A stretch of DNA of 64,000 nucleotides from Halomonas stenophila (GTDB taxonomy: Bacteria > Pseudomonadota > Gammaproteobacteria > Pseudomonadales > Halomonadaceae): NCBI RefSeq assembly GCF_014192275.1, contig NZ_JACHXR010000001.1, positions 248,001 through 312,000 on the forward strand. The letters run 5' to 3'. This document shows positions 36,408 to 46,800 of the stretch, piece by piece. Both the position numbers and the translations under genes were made by a program. Within the stretch, counting starts at the first letter, position 1; every line of letters begins with the position of its first letter. The notes beneath the pieces are model-generated. The model searched no databases and was not told the DNA's origin. It saw nothing but the letters and a program-made list of their open reading frames with translations.

Positions 36408-38522
36408 TCAGGCGTCCCGGCCCTCCACCCCCAGCGCCCAGAGGATGAAGGCGTCCTGGCGGGCATTGTCGTGCCAGCTCTTGAAGCGCCCCGAGGCGCC
36501 GCCGTGGCCGGCCTCCATGTCGGTGCGCAGCAGGGTGGGGCGATGCTCGGGGCCGTCGTGGGCCAGCGCCAGCTCGGTGAGACGGGCATAGAGCTTGGCC
36601 GGCTCCCAGTAGGGCACCCGGGTGTCGTGCCAGCTGCCCTGGAGGAACACCGGCGGCCAGGGGGCATCGGGCAGGTTGTCCAGCGGCGAGTAGTCGTGGA
36701 TGCGGCGCCGGGCGGCCGGGTCCTGGGGGTTGCCCCATTCGCTGTACTCGGCGGTGGTCAGCGGCAGGTCGGGATTCTCCATGGTGCGCAGCACGTCGAC
36801 GAAGGGCACGTCGAGCACCGCGGCGCAGAAGCTCTCCGGCGCCAGGTTGAGGCTGGCGCCGACCAGGAGTCCCCCGGCGCTGGCCCCGTAGGCGACGATG
36901 CGCTCGCCGTCGCTGACGCCCTTGGCGACCAGGGCGTCGCGGGCGGCCAGGAAGTCCTGGAAGCTGTTGGCCTTGTGCTCCAGCTTGCCGGCCAGGTACC
37001 AGGGCTCGCCACGATCGCCCCCGCCCCGCACATGGGCCACCGCGAAGGCCACCCCGCGGGCCAGCAGCTCCAGGCGGGCCACCGAGAACCAGGGGTCGAG
37101 GACCTCGCCGTAGGCGCCGTAGCCGTAGAGCAGGGTCGGCAGCGGGTGGCCCACCAGGTCGGCGCGCATCACCACCGAGACCGGGATGCGCTCGCCGTCG
37201 TGGGAGCGGGCCCAGAGCCGCTCGCAGGCGAGCTGGTCGGGCTGCAGGTCACCGTGCACGGCCTGGCGCTTGAGTTGCCGGCGGCTGCCGTCGTCCAGGT
37301 CGATCTCCGCCCAGGTCACCGGCAGGGTGAAGGACTCCTCGCGCAATCGCAGGCGTCGCGTGTCGAAGTGGGGAGCATCGCCCAAGGCCAGGCTGCAGGG
37401 CGTCTCGGGCATCGGCAGGCGTTCGTCGCGCCGGCACTCGTGTCGCTCGTCGTACTCGAGCACCCGCAGCCGCACCTGGGCCTGATGGTGATCCCGCTCG
37501 GTGGCCACCAGCCCCCAGGCGAAGGCGTCGATGCCCTCCAGGGTGGTGTCGGCCCGGTGGGCGATCAGCCGCTCGCCCTCGGCGTCGGGACGGGCCTCGT
37601 CGACCCGGTCGAGACAGAAGTGCGGGGCCTGGCGGTTGTGCAGCACGTAGAAGTGCCCCGGACGGTGGTCGACGGCGTACTCGACGCCGTGCTCCCGGGC
37701 GCGAAACAGGCGCGGCGGTGTGTCCGGTGCCCGGGCCGGAACCAGTTGGACCTCACTGGTGTCCTTGGATGCGGACTCCAGCATCAGCCAGGCCCGGGAG
37801 CGGGTCTTGCCGAGGCCCAGCCAGAACTCCGGATCGTCCTCCCGCAGCACCAGCACCGGGTCGCCGCCGGGGCGGGGAAGGCCGGCGTCCAGGGCGAGGC
37901 ACAGCCGCCAGATGCTCTCGGGGCGCTGGGTGGCATCGAAGCGGGTGAACAGCAGGGTGGCGCCGTCCTCCGCCCAGCACAGTTCGGGGCCGATCGCCTC
38001 GAGCAGCACCGTCGGCTCGCCGTCGGGCAGCCGCCTGAGCTGCAGGGTGAAGGTCTCGTCGCCGCGGGTGTCCTCCGTCCAGGCCAGCCAGGCCTCGTCG
38101 GGGGACAGCGCCATGTCGCCGACCTCGTAGAAGGCGTGCGCCCGGGAACGGCTCTCCAGGTCGAGGAAGGCCTCGGCGGTCTCGGGCTGGCCGTTGGGAT
38201 GGCGCCACCACACCGGATGATCGGCATCCACCGCCGTCTCGCTCCATACCGTATAGTGGTCGAGCGCCGTCGGCAGGCCCCGGATGGCCAACTCGCGACG
38301 CGCCAGGTGGCCGTGGTAGAGGCGCTCGGTCAGGTCGTCCAGGGGGGCGAACCAATGCCGCGCCTGGTCATTGGCGGCCTCGAGGAACGCCGGCACCCGG
38401 GGGTCGTCGCGGTTCTCCAGCCAGTGCCATTCGGGGTCGTCCCGTCGCCGGAAGTGGGGGATGGGAGATGAGATGAGGGGCGTCGGGACGCGGTCCCGGT
38501 CACTAGGTGGCTGTGCTTTCAT
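36408..38522 (-). CDS. S9 family peptidase, oligopeptidase B-like
   Basis: A 704-residue serine oligopeptidase. An N-terminal seven-bladed propeller (about residues 70-420) gates a C-terminal alpha/beta-hydrolase. The triad is S548 in AYGASAGGLLVG, D633 in SWHDTRVPYWEP and H673 in MEAGHGGASGRF. The block VPFVDVLRTM and LTTAEYSEWGNPQDP closely follow E. coli oligopeptidase B, though the propeller is more diverged and preference for basic residues is not certain. There is no signal peptide, so it acts on peptides in the cytoplasm. It starts at ATG 38522; the ribosome site is poor. Transcribed divergently from the VWA operon. Confidence 0.9.
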   Translation of the reverse strand: MKAQPPSDRDRVPTPLISSPIPHFRRRDDPEWHWLENRDDPRVPAFLEAANDQARHWFAPLDDLTERLYHGHLARRELAIRGLPTALDHYTVWSETAVDADHPVWWRHPNGQPETAEAFLDLESRSRAHAFYEVGDMALSPDEAWLAWTEDTRGDETFTLQLRRLPDGEPTVLLEAIGPELCWAEDGATLLFTRFDATQRPESIWRLCLALDAGLPRPGGDPVLVLREDDPEFWLGLGKTRSRAWLMLESASKDTSEVQLVPARAPDTPPRLFRAREHGVEYAVDHRPGHFYVLHNRQAPHFCLDRVDEARPDAEGERLIAHRADTTLEGIDAFAWGLVATERDHHQAQVRLRVLEYDERHECRRDERLPMPETPCSLALGDAPHFDTRRLRLREESFTLPVTWAEIDLDDGSRRQLKRQAVHGDLQPDQLACERLWARSHDGERIPVSVVMRADLVGHPLPTLLYGYGAYGEVLDPWFSVARLELLARGVAFAVAHVRGGGDRGEPWYLAGKLEHKANSFQDFLAARDALVAKGVSDGERIVAYGASAGGLLVGASLNLAPESFCAAVLDVPFVDVLRTMENPDLPLTTAEYSEWGNPQDPAARRRIHDYSPLDNLPDAPWPPVFLQGSWHDTRVPYWEPAKLYARLTELALAHDGPEHRPTLLRTDMEAGHGGASGRFKSWHDNARQDAFILWALGVEGRDA

Positions 38523-38594
38523 GGTGCGGGATGTACCATACTCAGTGTGAATTCAACAACGTGCGGCCTGTGAGGCCGTGAAGACGAGGTACCG

Positions 38595-39044
38595 ATGCTG
38601 ATTTCGGATTCGATGTCCCTACTATGGCTGAGCTACGCGCTGCTGTCGCTGGTGGTCCTGGGGACCGGCTACCTGGGCCTGGCCTTCCTGCCGCGCCTGC
38701 CCCGCCTGATGATCACCTGGGCGGTCGCCGGGGTGATGTGGGTGCCGGCGAGCTTCCGGCTGCCGCTGATGGAAGAGGGGGAATTCTACACCGGTCTCGC
38801 CCCGGCCGTGGTGGTGGCCGGCCTGGCCTTCCTCGAGGGCGATGTCGGGGCCATGGCGCCGGCCCTGCTGCTGGTCGCCGTGGCGGCGGGTCTCGGGACC
38901 CTGGTCGGTCTGCTGCTGTGGCGCCGCGGTCGCCACACCGTGCGGCCGGCCGGGCGTGACGCCAGGCGCGACGACGCGGACGCGTCGGCCCCACGGGGCC
39001 GCCAGGGTGGCGGCGACGAGCGACGGGAGCCGGTGATCGGCTAA
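38595..39044 (+). CDS. Uncharacterised membrane protein preceding the VWA gene
   Basis: A 149-residue protein with about four membrane helices (residues 8-30, 35-55, 65-85 and 88-108) and a 40-residue polar tail rich in Arg, Asp and Gly. I do not recognise a family. It ends 9 bases before the VWA-domain gene, so they almost certainly share a transcript. It may be an inner-membrane partner of that protein. The start at ATG 38595 could instead be ATG 38613. Confidence 0.75.
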   Translation: MLISDSMSLLWLSYALLSLVVLGTGYLGLAFLPRLPRLMITWAVAGVMWVPASFRLPLMEEGEFYTGLAPAVVVAGLAFLEGDVGAMAPALLLVAVAAGLGTLVGLLLWRRGRHTVRPAGRDARRDDADASAPRGRQGGGDERREPVIG

Positions 39045-39053
39045 GGAACCTCG

Positions 39054-40892
39054 ATGGGCAAAGCGGGGCGGTACTGGAGGCGAGCCGCGGGGGCAGCGCT
39101 GCTGGGGCTGGCCTGTCTGCTGGGCATGGTGACGACGGCCCCGGCCCAGGCGCCGGAGGAACGGCCGGACGTGCGCGTGGTCGTCGATGTCTCCGGCAGC
39201 ATGCGCACCAACGATCCCGATCGCCTGGCGGTGAGCGCCATGGACCTGCTGGTGTCGCTGCTGCCGGAAGGCGTGAGCGCCGGGGTCTGGACCTTCGGCG
39301 AGACGGTCGACAATCCGCTGCCGCTGGGGGAGGTCTCGGAAGACTGGCGGGAGCGCGCGCTGTCCCTGCCGCCGGCGCTCCAGGAGTATCAGCAGTACAC
39401 CGATATCGAGGCCGCGCTGCGCCAGGCCGCCGGGGCCGAGGCCAACGGCTGGCGCCACCTGATCCTGATGACCGATGGCGTCATCGACCTGTCGCCGTCC
39501 CGGGGGGCCAAGCCGGCCATCGACCGCCGGTCCCGGCAGCGCCTGGTGGAGGAGCTGGCGCCCGCGCTCGCCGACCAGGGCGTGGCCATCCATGCCATCG
39601 CCTTCTCCGACGAGGCCGACCTGGCCCTGGTCGAGCGCCTGGCCCAGCTCACCGGTGGCCTGGCCAGCGTGGCGACCTCCCCGGACGGGCTGCTCGGCGC
39701 CTTCCTGGACATCATCGAGCGCATCTTCCCCGCCGACCGGCTGCAGCTGGAGGAGGGGCGCTTCCTGGTGGACGACGGGGTCGAGAGTCTCTCCGCGTTG
39801 ATCTTCCACGACCCCGGCGCCTCCCCACTGACCCTGGTGGCCCCCGATGGCAGCCGCTACCGGGCCGAGACGGCGCCGGACGCGGTGCGTTGGCAGGTGG
39901 AGCCGCGCTTCGACCTGATCCGCATCCCGGACCCGGCGCCCGGGGAGTGGCGCCTGGAGGGGCCGGTGGGCGAGAAGAGCCGGATCAGCGTGAGCTCGCC
40001 CTGGCACCTGCGCATCGCGCCGCTGCCGGCCACCCTCTACCAGGGCTTCGCCGTGCCGGTGGAGGCCTGGTTGGCCCGGTCGCCCGGCGCCGAAGCCCCT
40101 CCGACCACCACCCTGACCGCCAGCCTGCGCGACCTCGACGGCGAGGTGCAGGCCTCGGTCACCCTCGAGGCCGATGACCAGGGGCGTTATCGGGGGCGGC
40201 TCCCGGCGCCGGCCCTGACCGGCAATGCCCGGCTGGTGATCCGGGCCGAGGGCGAGGGCTTCGCGCGCCAGCGCAGCCAGGCGGTGAACGTGCTGCCGGC
40301 CATCGGCGTCGCCCACGACCCGGCCGCCGGTCGCGTGGTGCTGGTCGCCGAGCATCCGCGTCTCAACCGCGACAATACCGCGATCCGGGGAGACCTGCGC
40401 GGCGAGCGCCTCGAGGCCGAGGCGGTGGGGGAGGCCCGCTGGCACCTGCCGCTGCCGCCGCTGGACGAGGCGCTCAGCCAGCCGCTGCTGCTCACGGCGA
40501 CCCTCACCCTGGACGGGGAGACCCGCGAGCTGCGCCTGCCGCGCCTGATCCTCAACCCCGACGCCCGGGTGGGCATCGGCCGGGCCGACATGGCCGGCCC
40601 GACCCTGGCCGCCGAGCGCTTCGGCGCCGCGGACGACGGGGCCGAGCCGGCCCGCCCCGAGCCCAACCTCGCCGACCGCTTCGTCGAGGCCGTCAATGCC
40701 GCACCGGCCAGGCTGCGCGACTGGTGGCAGGCCGGCCGGCCAGGCCTCGAAGGGCTGGCGGCCCGCTTCCGCGACGACCCGCGCCTGTGGGTCGGCCTCA
40801 CCCTGGCGGTGCTGTCGCTGCTGGTCCTGCTCCTCTGGCGTCGCCGGCGCCGCCGTGCCGTGACCCATTCCCGGGAGGAACCGCATGTGTGA
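39054..40892 (+). CDS. Membrane-anchored VWA domain protein
   Basis: A 612-residue envelope protein. It has a signal peptide (about residues 9-31, ending TAPAQA), a von Willebrand A domain with a complete MIDAS ([10 protein letters not shown] at residue 44, later [10 protein letters not shown]), a long beta-rich region of probable immunoglobulin-like modules (about 230-500), a linker, and a C-terminal membrane helix (about 583-600) with an Arg-rich cytoplasmic end. This matches the family of gammaproteobacterial VWA proteins labelled TIGR03503, of unknown role; I recall that label rather than having searched it. The topology puts the VWA domain in the periplasm. Its end overlaps the next gene by 8 bases. 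Confidence 0.85.
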   Translation: MGKAGRYWRRAAGAALLGLACLLGMVTTAPAQAPEERPDVRVVVDVSGSMRTNDPDRLAVSAMDLLVSLLPEGVSAGVWTFGETVDNPLPLGEVSEDWRERALSLPPALQEYQQYTDIEAALRQAAGAEANGWRHLILMTDGVIDLSPSRGAKPAIDRRSRQRLVEELAPALADQGVAIHAIAFSDEADLALVERLAQLTGGLASVATSPDGLLGAFLDIIERIFPADRLQLEEGRFLVDDGVESLSALIFHDPGASPLTLVAPDGSRYRAETAPDAVRWQVEPRFDLIRIPDPAPGEWRLEGPVGEKSRISVSSPWHLRIAPLPATLYQGFAVPVEAWLARSPGAEAPPTTTLTASLRDLDGEVQASVTLEADDQGRYRGRLPAPALTGNARLVIRAEGEGFARQRSQAVNVLPAIGVAHDPAAGRVVLVAEHPRLNRDNTAIRGDLRGERLEAEAVGEARWHLPLPPLDEALSQPLLLTATLTLDGETRELRLPRLILNPDARVGIGRADMAGPTLAAERFGAADDGAEPARPEPNLADRFVEAVNAAPARLRDWWQAGRPGLEGLAARFRDDPRLWVGLTLAVLSLLVLLLWRRRRRRAVTHSREEPHV

Positions 40893-41664
40893 ACTGCTGG
40901 GCATGAGCGCCAACGTGCCGACCGATATCTGCTTCAGCTTTACCGGTTTCCTGCATCGTGGCGGCGGCACCGGCCCGCACCGCGACGGCTGGGGTATCGC
41001 CTTCTACGAGGCCGGCGGCTATCGCGACTTCCGCGACCCGCATCCTTCCGTACACTCGCCCATCGCCCGGCTGATCTGCGACTACCCGATCAAGTCGCAT
41101 ATCGTGATCAGCCATATCCGCCAGGCCAACGTCGGCCCGGTGCGCCTGGCCAACACCCATCCCTTCACCCGGGAGATGTGGGGCCAGCCCTGGTGCTACG
41201 CCCACAACGGCCAGCTCGGCGGCTGGGAGCCCCTGCCGCTATCCTTCTATCGGCCGGTGGGCGACACCGACAGCGAGCATGCCTTCTGCTGGCTGATGGG
41301 CGAGCTGCGCCGCCGCTTCCCGGAGCCGCCGGCGGCCCGTCACGAGCTGTGGCAGCACCTGCATGCCCTCTGCGAGCGATTGCGCGGTCTCGGCGTGTTC
41401 AATCTGCTGCTCGCCGATGGCGACTATCTCTACACCTTCTGCTCCACCAAGCTGGCTCACATCACCCGTCGGGCGCCGTTCGGCAAGGCGAGCCTCTCGG
41501 ATGCCGAACTGGCGGTGAATTTCGCCGAGCACACCACCCCCGACGACGTGGTCTCGGTGATCGCTACCGAGCCGCTCACCGACAACGAGGACTGGGTGCG
41601 CATGCAGCCCGGCGAACTGCTGGTCTGGCGAGGCGGCGAGATCCAGGGGCATTATAAAACGTAA
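40885..41664 (+). CDS. Class II glutamine amidotransferase (YafJ type)
   Basis: A 259-residue N-terminal-nucleophile amidotransferase. Cys2 of [10 protein letters not shown] is the nucleophile exposed after Met removal. [26 protein letters not shown] and [10 protein letters not shown] mark the glutamine pocket. The protein is the amidotransferase domain alone, as in E. coli YafJ and relatives of EgtC, so it may deliver ammonia to or hydrolyse an unknown gamma-glutamyl substrate. It overlaps the VWA gene by 8 bases and is thus coupled to it. Confidence 0.9.
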   Translation: MCELLGMSANVPTDICFSFTGFLHRGGGTGPHRDGWGIAFYEAGGYRDFRDPHPSVHSPIARLICDYPIKSHIVISHIRQANVGPVRLANTHPFTREMWGQPWCYAHNGQLGGWEPLPLSFYRPVGDTDSEHAFCWLMGELRRRFPEPPAARHELWQHLHALCERLRGLGVFNLLLADGDYLYTFCSTKLAHITRRAPFGKASLSDAELAVNFAEHTTPDDVVSVIATEPLTDNEDWVRMQPGELLVWRGGEIQGHYKT

Positions 41665-41679
41665 GTTTCAATCGTTCGT

Positions 41680-41707
41680 TTTACAGCGTAGAAGCCGCTG
41701 GTATAGG
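41680..41707 (+). promoter_or_regulatory. Promoter of the acyl-CoA ligase gene
   Basis: -35 TTTACA (41680-41685), a 16-base spacer and a TGG-extended -10 TATAGG (41702-41707). The AT-rich GTTTCAATCGTTCGTTTTAC just upstream and overlapping could be an operator for a fatty-acid regulator, but I cannot match it firmly to PsrA or FadR sites. Confidence 0.5.
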
Positions 41708-41763
41708 GTAGGCCCAGAACAACAAGGATCGACCGCAAGGTCGAACACAGTGTGGAGAATGCC

Positions 41764-43452
41764 ATGAGCGAGCAAGCGAGCCCCGCCATCCTCAGCGGCC
41801 CGGCGCTGGAAGACGCCGAGGCCTATTCGTCGGTGATGGATGTCTTCCATGCCTCCATCCGGCGCTTCGCCGACAAGCCGGCCTTCAGTTGCATGGGCCA
41901 GACCCTGAGCTATGGCGAGCTCGACCGTCTGTCCGGCGACTTCGCCGCCTGGCTCCAGCACGAGACCGACCTGGAGCCCGGCGATCGCATCGCCATCCAG
42001 TTGCCCAACGTGCTGCAGTTCCCGGTGGCGGTGTTCGGCGCCCTGCGCGCCGGCATGGTGGTGGTCAACACCAACCCCCTCTACACCGAGCGGGAGATGG
42101 CCCACCAGTTCAAGGATGCCGGGGCCCGGGCCATCGTCATCCTCGCCAACATGGCCGACAAGCTCGAGCACGTGCTCGAGCGCACCGACATCGAGCACGT
42201 GGTGGTGACCCAGCTCGCCGACCTGCACGCCTTCCCCAAACGCCAGCTGATCAATGCGGCGGTCAAGTACGTCAAGAAGCTGGTGCCGGCCTATCGACTG
42301 CCGGGGGCGCTGGCCTTCCGCGACGTCCTCGAGCGCGGGGCGGGGCGCGAGCATCGCGAGGTCGCTCGCGAGGCCGAGGACATCGCCGCCCTGCAGTACA
42401 CCGGAGGCACCACCGGGCTCGCCAAGGGCACCATGCTGACCCATCGCAATCTGGTGGCCAACATGCTCCAGGCCCGCCAGGCGATCGGCCAGGGACTCAC
42501 GGACGGCGAGGAGATCATCATCGCGCCACTGCCGGTCTACCACATCTATACCTTCACGGTGAACTGCCTGTTCATGATGGAGACCGGCAACCACACGGTG
42601 CTGATCACCAATCCCCGGGACCTGGATGGCTTCGTCAAGGAGCTGAAATCGCTGCGCTTCACCGGCTTCGTGGGGCTCAACACCCTGTTCAATGCCCTGT
42701 GCAACCGCGAGGACTTCCGCCGGCTGGATTTCTCCTCGCTGCACCTGACCATCTCCGGCGGCATGGCCCTGACTCGGGCCGTGGCCCAGCGCTGGGAGCA
42801 GGTCACCGGCTGCCCGGTGGCCGAGGGCTATGGCCTGACCGAGACCTCGCCGATCGTCAGCTTCAACCCCGTCGACGCCATCCAGCTCGGCACCATCGGC
42901 CGGCCGGTGGCCGGCACCTCGGTGAAGGTCGTGGACCTGGAGGATCGGGCGCTGCCTTGCGACCAACCCGGCGAGCTCTGCGTCAAGGGCCCCCAGGTCA
43001 TGAAGGGTTACTGGAACCGCGATGAGGAGACCGCCAAGTCCATCGATGACGAGGGCTGGTTCCGTACCGGCGACATCGCGGTCCTCCAGGAGGATGGCTA
43101 TATCCGCGTCGTCGACCGCAAGAAGGACATGATCCTCGTCTCGGGCTTCAACGTGTATCCCAACGAGATCGAGGACGTGGTGGCCATGCACCCGGGGGTG
43201 GTGGAGTCGGCCGCGGTGGGCGTGCCGGACGACGACAGCGGCGAGGCGATCAAGCTGTTCGTGGTGGCCCGGGACCCGGACCTCGATGGCGAGACCCTGC
43301 GCCGCTGGTGCAAGAACGAGCTCACCGCCTACAAGGTACCGCGCTTCGTCGAGTTTCGTGACGAGCTGCCCAAGACCAACGTGGGCAAGGTACTGCGCCG
43401 CCAGCTTCGCGACGAGGACCAGCACGATGATCGGCAGCAGGCCGAAGCCTGA
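41764..43452 (+). CDS. fadD: Long-chain fatty acid-CoA ligase
   Basis: A 562-residue adenylate-forming enzyme, the same length as E. coli FadD. It activates free fatty acids to acyl-CoA at the inner membrane. The P-loop-like AMP motif is LQYTGGTTGLAKGTMLTHRN (about residue 205), the A5 motif is VAEGYGLTETSP, the hinge is DRKKDMILVSGFNVYPNEIE and the catalytic lysine is in LPKTNVGKVLRRQ near the C-terminus. The start ATG 41764 has GGAGA 5 bases upstream; GTG 41752 is an alternative. Single gene with its own promoter. Confidence 0.92.
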   Translation: MSEQASPAILSGPALEDAEAYSSVMDVFHASIRRFADKPAFSCMGQTLSYGELDRLSGDFAAWLQHETDLEPGDRIAIQLPNVLQFPVAVFGALRAGMVVVNTNPLYTEREMAHQFKDAGARAIVILANMADKLEHVLERTDIEHVVVTQLADLHAFPKRQLINAAVKYVKKLVPAYRLPGALAFRDVLERGAGREHREVAREAEDIAALQYTGGTTGLAKGTMLTHRNLVANMLQARQAIGQGLTDGEEIIIAPLPVYHIYTFTVNCLFMMETGNHTVLITNPRDLDGFVKELKSLRFTGFVGLNTLFNALCNREDFRRLDFSSLHLTISGGMALTRAVAQRWEQVTGCPVAEGYGLTETSPIVSFNPVDAIQLGTIGRPVAGTSVKVVDLEDRALPCDQPGELCVKGPQVMKGYWNRDEETAKSIDDEGWFRTGDIAVLQEDGYIRVVDRKKDMILVSGFNVYPNEIEDVVAMHPGVVESAAVGVPDDDSGEAIKLFVVARDPDLDGETLRRWCKNELTAYKVPRFVEFRDELPKTNVGKVLRRQLRDEDQHDDRQQAEA

Positions 43453-43819
43453 GGCAAGGCCACGAATCGAGGGCCGGTGTCAGCCGGACTCGGGGCTGGT
43501 CCGTCGACAGCTCTACGAGGGGGCGCTGTAAACCCTTCCCTGGGCGCTACCGACGCCCTGCGGCGCTCTCGCATCCCGCTCCGCTTACAGGGCCGGTGCT
43601 GGCCATCCATGGCCAGCCCGTTCGGAGCCGTGCTCCTCACCCATGGCGTAGGACCCCCTCTTCGACCTGTCCCCGGCGCCCCTCGTTGCCCTCCTTCGGT
43701 ACGGTGCCGATTAGCCGCCGCCTCTCTCCCGGCGTTACAATGAACGACCCGCATCGCCTCCTCGGTGCGGGTTCCTTCGTCGCCATTCCTGATCGATCAT
43801 CGGAGCCCTCGAGTCCGCC
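43453..43819. other. Gene-free gap before hrpA
   Basis: No real gene is seen in these 367 bases; the open frames are shadows. A TACAAT hexamer at 43736-43741 may be a -10 element, and just after it a 7-base stem (ACCCGCA 43747-43753 with TGCGGGT 43766-43772) would lie in the hrpA 5' leader. The first half presumably carries the end of the fadD transcript, but no strong terminator is visible. Confidence 0.4.
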
Positions 43820-46800
43820 GTGAGTACCCTGACCCAAGCCCCCGACGTGCCTTCCTCCGATGCCGCCGCCCTGGATGCCCTGCAAGGCGAGCTCGAAGGC
43901 GTGCTGTTGCGCGACGCCCCCCGGCTGGAAAAGCGGCTCGCCGGCCTGACCCGGCGCTGCCGCCAGGGCAAGCCCGTGGACCGCGGCCTGGCCGAGGTGC
44001 GCCGTGACATCGAACGCTCCCGGGCGAAGGTGGAGGCCCGGGCATCGCGCCCCGTGCGCCTGGCCTACCCGGAGGAACTCCCGGTTGCCGAGCGGCGCGA
44101 GGACATCCTGGCCGCGCTGCGCGACCATCAGGTGGTGGTGGTGGCCGGCGAGACCGGCTCGGGCAAGACCACCCAGCTGCCCAAGCTCTGCCTGGAGCTG
44201 GGTCTCGGCCGCCGCGGCCTCATCGGCCACACCCAGCCGCGGCGCCTGGCCGCCCGTTCGGTGGCCAACCGGCTGGCCGAGGAGATGCAGGTGCCCCTGG
44301 GGCAGCAGGTCGGCTATCAGGTGCGCTTCACCGACCAGACCGATGACGCCACCCTGGTCAAGCTGATGACCGACGGCATCCTGCTGGCGGAGACCCGCCA
44401 CGACCCGGACCTGACCCGCTACGAGGCGATCATCATCGACGAGGCCCACGAGCGCAGCCTCAACATCGACTTCCTGCTCGGCTACCTCAAGCGGTTGCTG
44501 GCCCGGCGCCCGGATCTCAAGGTGATCATCACCTCGGCGACCATCGACGTGGAGCGTTTCGCCGAGCACTTCGCGCTGCCCGACGAGGAAGGCACGCCTC
44601 GTCGAGCTCCGGTGGTCGAGGTCTCGGGGCGCACCTACCCCGTGGAGGTGCGCTACCGGCCGCTGATCCGCGATGCGGAGGACGAGGAGGACCGCACCCT
44701 CCAGGAGGGCATCCTGCATGCCGTGGAGGAGATCGAGGCCGTCGAGCGCGAGCAGCGCTGGTTCCATGGGCCCCGGGACATCCTGGTGTTCCTGCCCGGC
44801 GAGCGCGAGATCCGCGAGACCGCCGACACCCTGCGCCGCGCCGACCTCAAGGGCACCGAGATCCTGCCGCTCTACGCCCGGCTCTCCAACGCCGAGCAGA
44901 ACCGCGTCTTCGCCCCCCATCCCGGGCGGCGCATCGTGCTCGCCACCAACGTGGCCGAGACCTCGCTCACCGTGCCCGGCATCCGCTACGTGATCGATCC
45001 GGGCCTGGTGCGCATCAGCCGCTACAGCTACCGGGCCAAGATCCAGCGCCTGCCGGTGGAGCCGGTCAGCCAGGCCAGCGCCGACCAGCGCAAGGGGCGT
45101 TGCGGCCGGATCGCCGAGGGCGTGTGCATCCGCCTCTACGACGAGGAGGACTACCTCGGCCGGCCCGCATTCACCGACCCGGAGATCCGCCGCACCAACC
45201 TGGCCTCGGTGATCCTGTCGATGCTCTCGCTCAAGCTCGGTGACATCGCGGCCTTCCCTTTCGTCGACCCGCCGGACTCGCGCTTCGTCACCGACGGCTT
45301 CCGGTTGCTCTTCGAACTCGGGGCGGTGGACGAGGGCCAGCGCATCACGCCGCTCGGGCGCAAGCTGGCCCGCCTGCCCATCGATCCGCGGCTCGCCCGC
45401 ATGGTGCTCGCCGGGGCCGAGCAGGGCGGCCTGCGCGAGGTGCTGGTGGTGGTCTCGGCGCTGGCCACCCAGGACCCCCGCGAGCGCCCGGCGGACAAGC
45501 GCGAGGCCGCCGACCAGGCGCATCGTCGCTGGCAGGACCCCGACTCCGACTTCGTCGCCCTGCTCAACCTCTGGCAAGGCTTCGAGGCCGCCCGCGAGGA
45601 ACTCTCCGGCAATCGCCTGCGCCGCTGGTGCAAGGATCACTATCTCAACTACCTGCGCCTGCGCGAGTGGCACGATACCTTCCGCCAGCTGCGCCAGCTG
45701 CTGCGCGACATGGAGATCGAGGTGCCGCCGCCGGCGCCGGTCGCCGACGCCACGGACGCGGATCCCCAGGCGGCGGCCCAGGCCCGGCGCGAGAACGCCG
45801 CCCGGCTGCACCAGGCCCTGCTGCCGGGGCTGCTCTCGCACCTGGGGACCTTCCTGGAGAATCGCGAGTACCAGGGGGCGCGCAACCGCAAGTTCATGAT
45901 CCATCCCGGCTCGGGGCTGGCCAGGAAGACGCCCAAGTGGGTGATGGCCTTCGAGCTGGTGGAGACCTCCCGGCTGTTCGCCCGTACCGTGGCCAGGATC
46001 GACCCCGCCTGGATCGAGCCGCTGGCCGGGCACCTGGTCAAGCGCAGCTACAGCGAGCCCCACTGGGAGCTGAAGCGTGCCCAGGTGGTGGCCTTCGAGC
46101 AGGTGACCCTGTTCGGTTTGCCCATCGTCGCCCGGCGCAAGGTGCACTTCGGGCCGATCGATCCGGCACAGTCGAGAGAACTCTTTATCCGCCGGGCTCT
46201 GGTGGAGGGCGAGTTCAAGACCCGCGGCGAGTTCTTCGCCCACAACCGGGCCCTGGTCGAGGAGGTCGAGGACCTCGAGGACCGTGCCCGCAAGCGCGAT
46301 ATCCTCGTCGACGAGGAGGCGCTGTTCGACTTCTATGACGCCCGGCTGCCCGAGGACATCGTCAACGGCAAGGGCTTCGAGGCCTGGCGCAAGCAGGCCG
46401 AGCGCGAGGATCCGGATATCCTCAAGTTCGACCGCCAGGCGCTGCTCGCCCGTGAGGCCGAGGAGGTCACCCAGGCGCAGTATCCCGATGAGCTGGTGCT
46501 GAACGGGGTGCGCTATCCGCTGAGCTATCATTTCGCCCCGGGGGCCCCGGACGATGGCGTGACCCTGACGGTGCCGGCGGCCATGCTGCCGCAGCTGCCC
46601 CTGGCGCGACTGGAGTGGCTGGTGCCGGGGCTGTTGCGCGACAAGTGCATCGCCCTGCTCAAGTCGCTGCCCAAGTCGATCCGCCGCCAGGTGGTGCCGA
46701 TCCCCGACTGGGTGGACGCCGCCCTGCAGACCATGGCCCCCGACGAGACGCCCCTGACCGAGGCGCTCGGCGAGTTCCTGCGACGCAAGACCGGGGTGCG

